64,000 nucleotides of DNA, from assembly GCF_001027285.1 (NCBI RefSeq), contig NZ_CP011509.1, forward strand, positions 8,332,501 through 8,396,500, written 5' to 3'. The notes beneath the pieces were generated by a model. It was not told where the DNA came from, made no database searches, and was given only the letters and a program-made list of their open reading frames with translations. A program made the translations under genes and the position numbers. This DNA is from Archangium gephyra (GTDB lineage Bacteria; Myxococcota; Myxococcia; Myxococcales; Myxococcaceae). Shown here in pieces: positions 52,684 to 60,007 of the stretch; within the stretch, counting starts at the first letter, position 1, and each line of letters opens with the position of its first letter.

Positions 52684-54138
52684 CTACGGGATGTGCAGGG
52701 CTCGCAGGTAGCGGCCGCTGCCCGGGACCTCCACGCGCAACAGCAGCGTGCTGCCCGCGGGCGCCTTGCGGATGATCTTCGCCAGCTCCTCCGCGTTGCG
52801 CACCGGCTTGCGATCCACCTCCACCACCACCATCCCCGGCGCCAGCTCCGCGCGCTCCGCCGGCGAGCCCGGCAGCACGTCCGTCACCAGCGCCCCCTGC
52901 TCCGAGCGCAGCCCCGTCCGCTCGACGATGCGCGGATCCACGTTGCTCAACGACACGCCCACACGCGCCTTCGAGGACTGCTCCGTCTCCTCGCCGCCAC
53001 GCCGCTGACGCGCGCTCACGCCCTCGCGGTCCGGACGCGTCCCCAGCTGCACCTTCAGCGCCTGCCGCTTGCCGTCCCGGAAGACGTCCAGCGTGGAGGT
53101 GGTGCCCGGCTTCTTCAGCGCCACCGTGCGCGTCAGCTGGCCGCCCGAGCCCACCTTCTGCCCGTCGATGGCCACGATGACGTCGTCCGCCTTCATGCCC
53201 GCCTTGCCCGCCGGCGAGTTGTCGTTCACCTGCGAGACGATCGCGCCCTCGTTGACCGGCAACTGCATCGCCTTGGCCAGGTCCTGCGTCAGATCCTGGA
53301 TGCCGATGCCCAGCCACGCACGCGTCACCGCGCCGTCCTTCTCCAGCTGCGGCATGAGCGCCTTCACCAGGTTGCTCGGCACCGCGAAGCCGATGCCCGT
53401 GCCCCCTCCCACGATGGCGGTGTTGATGCCCACCACCTCGCCCTTCAGGTTGAAGAGCGGGCCACCCGAGTTGCCCGGGTTGATGGCCGCGTCCGTCTGC
53501 AGGAAGTCGTCGTACGGGCCGGAGTGAATGTCGCGGGCGCGCGCCGAGAGGATGCCGCTGCTCACGCTCGAGGCCAGGCCGAACGGGTTGCCGATGGCCA
53601 CCACCCAGTCACCCACGCGCAGCGCGTCCGAGTCTCCCAGCTTCACCGTGAGCAGGTTCTCCACCTTGCCCTTGAGCCGGATGAGGGCCACGTCCGTGAG
53701 CGGATCCGTCCCAACCACCTCCGCGTCGAAGCTGCGCCCGTCGTCCAGGCGCACGCGGATGGCCACCGCTCCCTCGACGACGTGGTTGTTGGTCAACACC
53801 AGGCCCTTGGCGTCGATGATGAAGCCCGAGCCCGAGCCCTGGCGGATCTGCTCGCGCCGCTGGCCCCGGCCTCCCTCTCCGCCCCCGAAGAAGCGATCGA
53901 AGAAGGGATTGTCCCCCTGTCCGAAGCCGGAGGCCTTGGCCTGCACGTCCACGTTGACGACGGCCCCCTTCACGGACTCGACCAGCGGGGCGAGCGAAGG
54001 CAGGGCCTGCGCTTCCCGGGTGGCCGGCTGGGGAGGAGGAGCGGAAGGAGCCGCCGTCTGGGCCTGCGCCAGCACCGGCAGCGCTACGATGAGGGCGCCC
54101 GTGAGAGCGCGCCGCGATGCATTCAGTCGCTTGATCAT
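52684..54138 (-). CDS. htrA: HtrA/DegP-family periplasmic serine protease with two PDZ domains
   Basis: 484 residues. Signal peptide (ALTGALIVALPVLAQAQ), trypsin-like domain with His119 (NNHVVEG), Asp149 (LTDVALIRL) and Ser224 (GNSGGPL), then PDZ1 (about 285-365) and PDZ2 (395-484: RSEQGALVTDVLPGSPAERAEL on). A Gly/Arg-rich loop (FFGGGEGGRGQRREQ) sits before the catalytic domain, the position of the LA loop in DegP. It degrades or refolds damaged envelope proteins. ATG 54138 has GGGAG six bases upstream. Confidence 0.93.
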   Translation of the reverse strand: MIKRLNASRRALTGALIVALPVLAQAQTAAPSAPPPQPATREAQALPSLAPLVESVKGAVVNVDVQAKASGFGQGDNPFFDRFFGGGEGGRGQRREQIRQGSGSGFIIDAKGLVLTNNHVVEGAVAIRVRLDDGRSFDAEVVGTDPLTDVALIRLKGKVENLLTVKLGDSDALRVGDWVVAIGNPFGLASSVSSGILSARARDIHSGPYDDFLQTDAAINPGNSGGPLFNLKGEVVGINTAIVGGGTGIGFAVPSNLVKALMPQLEKDGAVTRAWLGIGIQDLTQDLAKAMQLPVNEGAIVSQVNDNSPAGKAGMKADDVIVAIDGQKVGSGGQLTRTVALKKPGTTSTLDVFRDGKRQALKVQLGTRPDREGVSARQRRGGEETEQSSKARVGVSLSNVDPRIVERTGLRSEQGALVTDVLPGSPAERAELAPGMVVVEVDRKPVRNAEELAKIIRKAPAGSTLLLRVEVPGSGRYLRALHIP

Positions 54139-54247
54139 GGTCTCTCCCGAAATAAGACGGAAAGACGTCAAGGCAAGGAGGATCGGCCCTGCCCGCGCGA
54201 CTGGGAAACACTGAAGCGCTCTTTCTCTTCCCGAGAATGGGAGCCAG

Positions 54248-54266
54248 GGGTGTAGGCGTTACACCC
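54248..54266. promoter_or_regulatory. Short inverted repeat between the GH57 gene and htrA
   Basis: GGGTGTA (54248-54254) and TACACCC (54260-54266) around 5 bp. It is about 30 bp past the GH57 stop and 110 bp before htrA. It may be an operator of htrA or a weak terminator of GH57. Confidence 0.35.
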
Positions 54267-54295
54267 TCAATCCCCCGGCGAGCGCCCCAGCCCGC

Positions 54296-55885
54296 TCACC
54301 CCGGGCGGTACACCCGGTAGTCGATCTCCGGGAAGAGGTTGTTCTTGCCCTCGATGTGGGCCAGCCAGCCCTGGTCGATGCGCCCATCGCGGATCTGCTC
54401 GTGCAGGCGCTGGAAGCGGAGGATGTGCTCCTTCGTGCGCCGCACCGCGTAGTCCACCATGGTCCCGGTCTTCATGATGAAGGCCCAGTCCGAGGCCTGG
54501 GCCAACAGCAGCTCGCGCGCGGCCTGATTGAGCGCCCGGCGCACGAGCGTCGGGGCATCGGGGTACTCCTTCGCCAGGGCCACCATCTGGCGCGAGCAGT
54601 GGTGGAGGTGCCGGTAGATCCAATCGTTGGAGCCGTCCAACCACATGTTGGCGTAGCCCCCCGCGCCCCAGGAGGACAGGGGCGGCGTGGCCACCTGGTT
54701 CTCCGGGTGCTCGGCCAGGTCGTCCGAGGGTGCCACCAGCTGGAACGTCTTCTGCTCCTGGGCCACCTTGCGGATGAGCGCCTCGAGGAACCACGGGCCC
54801 TCGAACCACCAGTGGCCGTAGAGCTCGGCATCGTAGGGAGCCACCACCACCGGCTTGCGGCCCCCCATCTTCCCGGCGAGCCACTCGAACTGCTTCTCGC
54901 GGTTGAAGAGGAAGTTGCCCGCGTGGGTGACGGCCCGCTCGCGCGCGGCGTCCGGATCGTAGGGCTGCTTGTCCTGCGTCTTGCCGGTGATCCGGTAGTA
55001 CTTGAAGCCGGTGTTCTTGCGCTCCCCGGTGGGCTGGATGAAGGGCCGGATGTAGTCCAGGTCCAGGTCCCAGCCGATGTCCCGGTAGAACTCGCGGTAG
55101 ACGGGGTCCCCCGGGTAGCCGTGCTGGGAGCTCCACACCTGCTGGCTGCTCTCGGGATCTCGCGCGTACGCGGCCACGCCCGCTTCCGTGTAGATGGGCG
55201 CGAAGGGGCCGTGCAGCGGCCGCGGCGTGGCGTCCGTCAGGCCGTGCGTGTCCACGAAGAAGTACCGGATGCGCTCGGCCGCCAGGTACTTCTCCACTCC
55301 GGGGAAGTAACCGCACTCGGCCAGCCAGATGCCCGGCGCGTCCCGGCCGAAGGTCAGCCGGTAGTGGTTGGCCGCCACGGTGATCTGCGCGCGCACCGCC
55401 TCGGGCGTCTGCTGCATCAGCGGCAGGAAGCCATGCGTGGCGTTGCAGGTGATGATCTCCAGGTGCCCCGCGTCCTGCAGCCGGCGGAAGGCGCTCACCA
55501 GGTCCCGCTTGTAGCGCTCGCGGAAGGCGCCGCGCAGCGTCTCGAAGTGGTCCCGGTAGAAGTGGGCCAGCCGGCTGAAGACGGGATCGTTCCGGGTGCG
55601 GTGCACCTCGCGCGCGCCCAGCTCACAGAGCTGGTCCAGCTTGCGCGCGTAGCGGCCCATGAGCAGCTCGTCGCGCAGCATGGTGACGAGCGTGGGCGTG
55701 AGCGTCATCGTCACCCGGTAGGGCACGCCCTCGTCCGCCAGCCGATCGAAGACGAGCAGCAGCGGGAGGTACGTCTCCGAGATGGCCTCGTAGAGCCAGT
55801 CCTCCTCGAGGAAGTCCTCGTATTCGGGGTGGCGGACGAACGGCAGGTGTGCGTGCAGGACGAGCGCGAGTGAGCCGATGCTCAT
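54296..55885 (-). CDS. Glycoside hydrolase family 57 protein, probable 1,4-alpha-glucan branching enzyme
   Basis: 529 residues. GH57 catalytic barrel: LVLHAHLPFVRHPE (motif 1, His-x-His), ITCNATHGFLPL, IWLAECGYFPG with the nucleophile Glu about 190, and VVAPYDAELYGHWWFEGP with the acid/base Asp about 350. The C-terminal helical domain (DUF1957-like; SSWGAGGYANMWLDGSNDWI) is the form found in GH57 branching enzymes of actinobacteria and thermophiles. It makes alpha-1,6 branches in glycogen-like polymers. It starts 9 bp after the DUF4912 gene. Confidence 0.88.
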   Translation of the reverse strand: MSIGSLALVLHAHLPFVRHPEYEDFLEEDWLYEAISETYLPLLLVFDRLADEGVPYRVTMTLTPTLVTMLRDELLMGRYARKLDQLCELGAREVHRTRNDPVFSRLAHFYRDHFETLRGAFRERYKRDLVSAFRRLQDAGHLEIITCNATHGFLPLMQQTPEAVRAQITVAANHYRLTFGRDAPGIWLAECGYFPGVEKYLAAERIRYFFVDTHGLTDATPRPLHGPFAPIYTEAGVAAYARDPESSQQVWSSQHGYPGDPVYREFYRDIGWDLDLDYIRPFIQPTGERKNTGFKYYRITGKTQDKQPYDPDAARERAVTHAGNFLFNREKQFEWLAGKMGGRKPVVVAPYDAELYGHWWFEGPWFLEALIRKVAQEQKTFQLVAPSDDLAEHPENQVATPPLSSWGAGGYANMWLDGSNDWIYRHLHHCSRQMVALAKEYPDAPTLVRRALNQAARELLLAQASDWAFIMKTGTMVDYAVRRTKEHILRFQRLHEQIRDGRIDQGWLAHIEGKNNLFPEIDYRVYRPG

Positions 55886-55894
55886 GTCTTCTCC

Positions 55895-57472
55895 CTAGCG
55901 GCCCAGACCCGAGGAGGAAGGGCGCATCCACGCCCAGACCCATTGCTCGGAGGACCCGCCCGGCCCCTGCACATGCGTCCACGCCTCGGACGAGCCGCCC
56001 GGCCCCTGCGAGTGCATCCACTCCTCGGAGGAGCCGCTCGGACCCTGCGACTTCATCCACCACGACTCGGTGGACCCGATCTGGGGCCGTGAAGCCCCGG
56101 ACTGCTCGGAGGAGCCGCTCGGACCCTGCGAGCGCATCCACCACGACTCGGCGGGCCCGGCCTGGGTCCGCGACGCCGTGGACTGCTCGGAGGAGCCTCC
56201 CGGACCCTGCGAGCGCATCCACTGCTGCTCCGAGGAGCCGGCGGGACCCCAGGAACCCATCCACGGATGATCAGAGGAGCCCTCGGCGCGGCGGGCCTCC
56301 AGGTACTCCTGCCCGGGAGCCGCCTCGTCCGGAGCACCGGGGCCCGTGCGTTCGCGCTGGAGCTCGGGGATGTCCTCGAAGCCACCGCTGCCCGGCAGGG
56401 CCACACGGCGCCAGATGATGTACTCGCGCTCCTCGTAGGGAGGCGTCCGCGTGGGCGCGGTGGCGGCCACCGACTCCATGTTGGCGCCCCGGACGGCGAC
56501 GGGCGGCATGCGCAGGTAGCGCACCGAGGTGTCCTCGGACGGGCTCCCCGGCGGCAGGAAGACCCGGTTGGAGGAGTGGCCGATGCGGCGCGAGCGGCCG
56601 TTGCTGCCCACGAAATGGGCCTCCACGCGGTAGGGATGGCCGGGCGGCAAACCGTGGATGTAGTAGCTGCGCGACTCGAGCGCGACGTCGATCACCCGCA
56701 CCAGCACGTCGGCGTCGTCATAGACGCGCAGCACGGCGCGTGGCGACTGCAGCCCGTCCAGGGCACGCCGCCGGGCCTCGGCGCTGAAGTCCCAGAGCAC
56801 GAAGAGCGTCCGCGGGTCTCGCGCCAGCAGCAGGGCCGTGTCGTCCTCGTAGTCCATCGGCAGCTCGCCCAGCTGCTCGTCGAAATCCGGCGAGCCGAGC
56901 GCCTCGCGGGGCCGGCGGTTCTGCGACTCGGTGAGGTGGTGGCGCCAGGCCTCCTGCTCACCCGCCATGCGGGCCACGAAGAAGCCCTCCACCAGAGGCT
57001 CCGCGGCATGCTGCGCCACGGGAACGGCCTCCGGAGGCGCGGGCGGGTCCATCGGCGTCGCCAGGGTGACCTCCTCGTCGATCTCGACCGTGAGCCGGCC
57101 CGGCGACTTGGGCTTGGGCGGGAAGTTCACCACCTCGGCGGGGCGCGGCGGGTGGTGGACCGGGGTCTTCTCGTCGTCATCACCCGGCAGGGGATGCGCC
57201 GGAGCGGCGGGCTGCTTGGGACGCTCCTCCTCGGGCTTCTCGGTGCGCGACGCCGCCGAGACGGCCACCGGGGCCTTGCGCGAGCCCGTCGTCCGCTGGA
57301 CGCTCCCCGTCCCCTGCTCCTCGACGCCCGCCAGCTTCGCCAGCCGGGGCACCCGCTGCGCGAGCGCCGCCAACAGGTCCTTCTTGGTCTTGAGCTTGCT
57401 ATGCCCGCGTCCCAGATGCTTGCGCGCGAGCTCCCGCAGATACCCCACCGTGACGCTCTTGAAGTCGGCCAT
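55895..57472 (-). CDS. DUF4912 protein with a SAP/Rho-N-like N-terminus and Trp/Gly/Ser repeat tail
   Basis: 525 residues. N-terminal 45 residues (VGYLRELARKHLGRGHSKLK, TKKDLLAALAQ) resemble SAP or Rho-N helix-extended-helix motifs. A Pro-rich, acidic linker follows. DUF4912 occupies about 190-310 (LFVLWDFSAEARRRALDGL, IHGLPPGHPYRVEAHFVGSNG, GHSSNRVFLPPG). The last 130 residues are an imperfect repeat around W-M-x-S-Q-G-P-G/S-G-S-S-E. DUF4912 proteins commonly sit beside GH57 enzymes, as here, and are suspected of carbohydrate binding. ATG 57472 has AGAGG five bases upstream. Confidence 0.75.
   Translation of the reverse strand: MADFKSVTVGYLRELARKHLGRGHSKLKTKKDLLAALAQRVPRLAKLAGVEEQGTGSVQRTTGSRKAPVAVSAASRTEKPEEERPKQPAAPAHPLPGDDDEKTPVHHPPRPAEVVNFPPKPKSPGRLTVEIDEEVTLATPMDPPAPPEAVPVAQHAAEPLVEGFFVARMAGEQEAWRHHLTESQNRRPREALGSPDFDEQLGELPMDYEDDTALLLARDPRTLFVLWDFSAEARRRALDGLQSPRAVLRVYDDADVLVRVIDVALESRSYYIHGLPPGHPYRVEAHFVGSNGRSRRIGHSSNRVFLPPGSPSEDTSVRYLRMPPVAVRGANMESVAATAPTRTPPYEEREYIIWRRVALPGSGGFEDIPELQRERTGPGAPDEAAPGQEYLEARRAEGSSDHPWMGSWGPAGSSEQQWMRSQGPGGSSEQSTASRTQAGPAESWWMRSQGPSGSSEQSGASRPQIGSTESWWMKSQGPSGSSEEWMHSQGPGGSSEAWTHVQGPGGSSEQWVWAWMRPSSSGLGR
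55925..56262. repeat. Degenerate coding tandem repeat (about 8 units of Q-G-P-x-G-S-S-E)
   Basis: Repeated GGACCCTGCGAG / CTCGGAGGAGCCG words encode QGPGGSSEQ-type peptides, most units preceded by a Trp-Met pair. Units are of unequal length (roughly 39-60 bp). They cover the tail of the DUF4912 protein and make a flexible, aromatic-dotted segment. Confidence 0.6.
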
Positions 57473-57563
57473 AGGCACCTCTCGGCTTAGGTCGCCAGGG
57501 GCCGGGGGTCAACGAGCGATTTCACTTCTGTTCGTGGTCATACCTCGGGAATCGCCGGGGGCG

Positions 57564-57593
57564 GTGACAAGGCGGGAGCCGTCTTTGTATTCT
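57564..57593 (+). promoter_or_regulatory. Promoter placing the glycosyltransferase mRNA start at its TTG codon
   Basis: GTGACA (57564-57569) and TATTCT (57588-57593), 18 bp apart. Transcription would begin at about 57600, only a few bases before TTG 57604, and no Shine-Dalgarno is present. The mRNA is therefore probably leaderless or nearly so. Confidence 0.45.
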
Positions 57594-57603
57594 CCGGTCC
57601 GCC

Positions 57604-59883
57604 TTGAGCGACCTGCCCAGACTCCTGCTGTGCAGCTTCGATGTCCTCCCCGGCCCTTCTGGCTCGTCGCGGCGGGTGACGGAGTATTTGAAGGCGTTGC
57701 CCGATCGCTTCTCCGTGGTGGTGCTCTCGGTCAAGACGCCGGACCACTCGCACATCGAGAAGTACCAGGGTGCCCGCCTCCTCCGGGTGCCGGTGGGCGC
57801 GGGAGATCTGGCCTCGCGCATCCAGTCCTTCGAGCGCGCCGTGCGCCGCCAGCTGGAGAGCGAGGAGTACGCGCTCGTCCACTTCACGGACCCCTTCGGC
57901 GGCTACGCCCTGTGCGAGCTCAAGGGCGACTACGGCTACCGGCTCGTCTACGAGGCCCAGGGCTTCCCCTCGCAGGAGCTGCGCTACACGCACCCGCAGC
58001 TGGAGGGAGACCGGAAGTTCCTCTCCAAGGTCCGCCGCCAAGAGCTCTTCTGTCTGATGAACGCGGACCGGGTCATCACCGGCTCGCCCACCACGCGCTC
58101 CTTCATCCACTCGTTGGGCGTGGGCCAGGAGTCCGTGCAGGTGGTGCGCGCCCCGGTGGACCTGGCCCCCTACTCCCCCGAGGCGCTCGGCTCGCCGGAC
58201 GGCACCCCCATGCGGCTGATGTACCTGGGCAGCCAGGTCGCCTGGCAGGGACTGGCCGGGCTGCTGCGGGGACTCGCACTCGCGGTGCGGGAAGTGGATG
58301 TGCGGCTCACACTCGTGGGCGCACGCCACGCGGACTGGCAGCCCCACCTGGAGGACCTCGTCTCCGAGCTCGGCCTCAAGCAGCACGTCGAGTTCCAGCC
58401 TCCCGTGGCCCATGACGACGTGGCCAAGGTGCTCGCGCTCGCGGACGTGGGCGTCATGCCGCTGGACGACGTGGACCGCAACCGCGTGCAGGGCGGCGCC
58501 CTCTCCAAGGTGTCCGAGTACCTCGCCGCGGGCCGTCCGGTGCTCGCCACCGATCTCCCCGTGACCCGGGAGCTCATCCCCGCCTCGGCCGGTGTCTTCT
58601 ATCCGCCCGGTGATGCCCAGGCGCTCGCGGACCACCTCATCGCGCTGGCGCGGGACGTGCCCCGGCGCGTCTCCCTCGGGAAACAGGCCCGGGCGTATGC
58701 CGAGCAGTGGCTCGACGCGGGCCTCATCCGCGGGCAGCTGCTGGACATCTATGACGGCCTGCTCGGCAAGTCCCCGGTGCCGACGGCGCCCGCCGACGAG
58801 TCCAAGATCAGCCCGACGATGACGGGCACGCCCACCAACCGGATCCTCGCGCTCGCGGGGACGGTGAGCGCGAGCCGGCCGGAAGCCGCGTCTCCGCCCC
58901 CCGGTGAGGGCGCCTCCACGAGCGAGCCCATCCCGGACACCGACCCGGGCCAGGGCCCCGCGCGCGAGGAGCTGCCGCTCGTCACGGGCCACTTCCTCTA
59001 TGAGGAGGGCCTCGACACGCGCCTCATCAAGACGGAGCCGGAGGCCGCGCGGCCCGATGGTCCTCCCGTCATCATGGGGCTGCCGCTGCGTGAACCCGCC
59101 TACAAGGACCGGGACAACGCTCTGACCGAGCAGGACGTTCGGCCGGGCGGACCTCCCGTCATCATGGGGCTGCCCTTGCGCGAACCCCCCGCTCCGCCCG
59201 CCTCTCCTCCGCCCATTCCGGCCCGTCCGAGCCTCGTCACCCGGACGGTCTCCGCCGACAGCCGCCCGGCCCAGGCTCCGGCCCCGGCACCCGCCGCGGC
59301 TCCCGAGCCGGCCCAGGCCCGGCCTCCCGCGCTGCCGCCCCGCCGCGAGGAGCGTCCCGCGCCCCGCCCGGCGGAGCCCCCCGTCCTGAGCCAGGCCCCT
59401 GGCCTGCCCTCACGCCCGTCCATCTCCATCCCCCCGCTGCCACCGAAGGCCAGGCCACCCAGTGGCTCCCGCCCCGCCGCTCCACCGGTGCTCGCCCCGC
59501 TGGAGATTCCTCCCGCCCCTGCCCCCCAGGCGCGCCTCTCCGTCAGGCCCGAGGAGCCCGAGGAGATCTCCGAAGCCGAGGCCGAGGAGATTCAAGAGGT
59601 AGACAGCGCTCCGACACCTACCGACGCCCAGCCGCTGGAGGAGCCGGAGGAGATCAGCAGCGCGGAGATCCACGAGGCGGAGACGCCGGAGACGCCGCCC
59701 AGGGAGCCTCCCGAGTCGAGGCTGAACCCGTGGTTCGCCCAACTGGCGCACGGCTACTGCCCGCCCGAGGGCACGCAGTTCGCCCGGCACACCCCGCCCA
59801 CGACCATGCCCGGCCGGGACGAGGACCCCGCTCCCCCTCCCGCGCCGAAGGCGCAGGGAGTGTCGCGTGGCAAACCCTCATAA
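57604..59883 (+). CDS. Glycosyltransferase (GT4-like) with a long Pro-rich, acidic C-terminal tail
   Basis: 759 residues. Residues 1-400 are a GT-B enzyme: LLLCSFDVLPGPSGSSRRV at the N-terminus, RLMYLGSQVAWQGLAGLLRG, VARVLALADVGVMP-like segment and KVSEYLAAGRPVLATDLP. Residues 400-640 are Pro/Ala-rich and contain an exact 13-residue duplication, GPPVIMGLPLREP (59059-59097 and 59149-59187). Residues 640-700 are Glu-rich (EEPEEIS occurs twice). The final segment NPWFAQLAHGYCPPEGTQF looks folded. The start is TTG 57604; no ATG or GTG exists before the enzyme domain. It is just upstream of aglZ and may act in the same pathway. Confidence 0.8.
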   Translation: MSDLPRLLLCSFDVLPGPSGSSRRVTEYLKALPDRFSVVVLSVKTPDHSHIEKYQGARLLRVPVGAGDLASRIQSFERAVRRQLESEEYALVHFTDPFGGYALCELKGDYGYRLVYEAQGFPSQELRYTHPQLEGDRKFLSKVRRQELFCLMNADRVITGSPTTRSFIHSLGVGQESVQVVRAPVDLAPYSPEALGSPDGTPMRLMYLGSQVAWQGLAGLLRGLALAVREVDVRLTLVGARHADWQPHLEDLVSELGLKQHVEFQPPVAHDDVAKVLALADVGVMPLDDVDRNRVQGGALSKVSEYLAAGRPVLATDLPVTRELIPASAGVFYPPGDAQALADHLIALARDVPRRVSLGKQARAYAEQWLDAGLIRGQLLDIYDGLLGKSPVPTAPADESKISPTMTGTPTNRILALAGTVSASRPEAASPPPGEGASTSEPIPDTDPGQGPAREELPLVTGHFLYEEGLDTRLIKTEPEAARPDGPPVIMGLPLREPAYKDRDNALTEQDVRPGGPPVIMGLPLREPPAPPASPPPIPARPSLVTRTVSADSRPAQAPAPAPAAAPEPAQARPPALPPRREERPAPRPAEPPVLSQAPGLPSRPSISIPPLPPKARPPSGSRPAAPPVLAPLEIPPAPAPQARLSVRPEEPEEISEAEAEEIQEVDSAPTPTDAQPLEEPEEISSAEIHEAETPETPPREPPESRLNPWFAQLAHGYCPPEGTQFARHTPPTTMPGRDEDPAPPPAPKAQGVSRGKPS

Positions 59884-59936
59884 TCCGAGAGACGTGTGCT
59901 CCAGAGGGAGCAACCGACCGAGCCTGGCACGGAAAC

Positions 59937-59966
59937 TTTCCAAGCCCTTTCGCGCATGGCTAGGAT
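59937..59966 (+). promoter_or_regulatory. Possible aglZ promoter
   Basis: TTTCCA (59937-59942) and TAGGAT (59961-59966), 18 bp apart; the start would be near 59973, with AAAAGGG before ATG 60008. Matches to consensus are moderate. The 124 bp between the glycosyltransferase stop and aglZ hold no terminator that I can see, so readthrough is also possible. Confidence 0.35.
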
Positions 59967-60007
59967 GTGCCGGTTTTCATTGCACTTTTCGTAGGTAAAA
60001 GGGCTGC

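Noticed and set aside
59925-59942. Sigma-54 promoter before aglZ
   Set aside because: TGGCAC is present, but the GC of the -12 element (TTGC) is missing at the required spacing.
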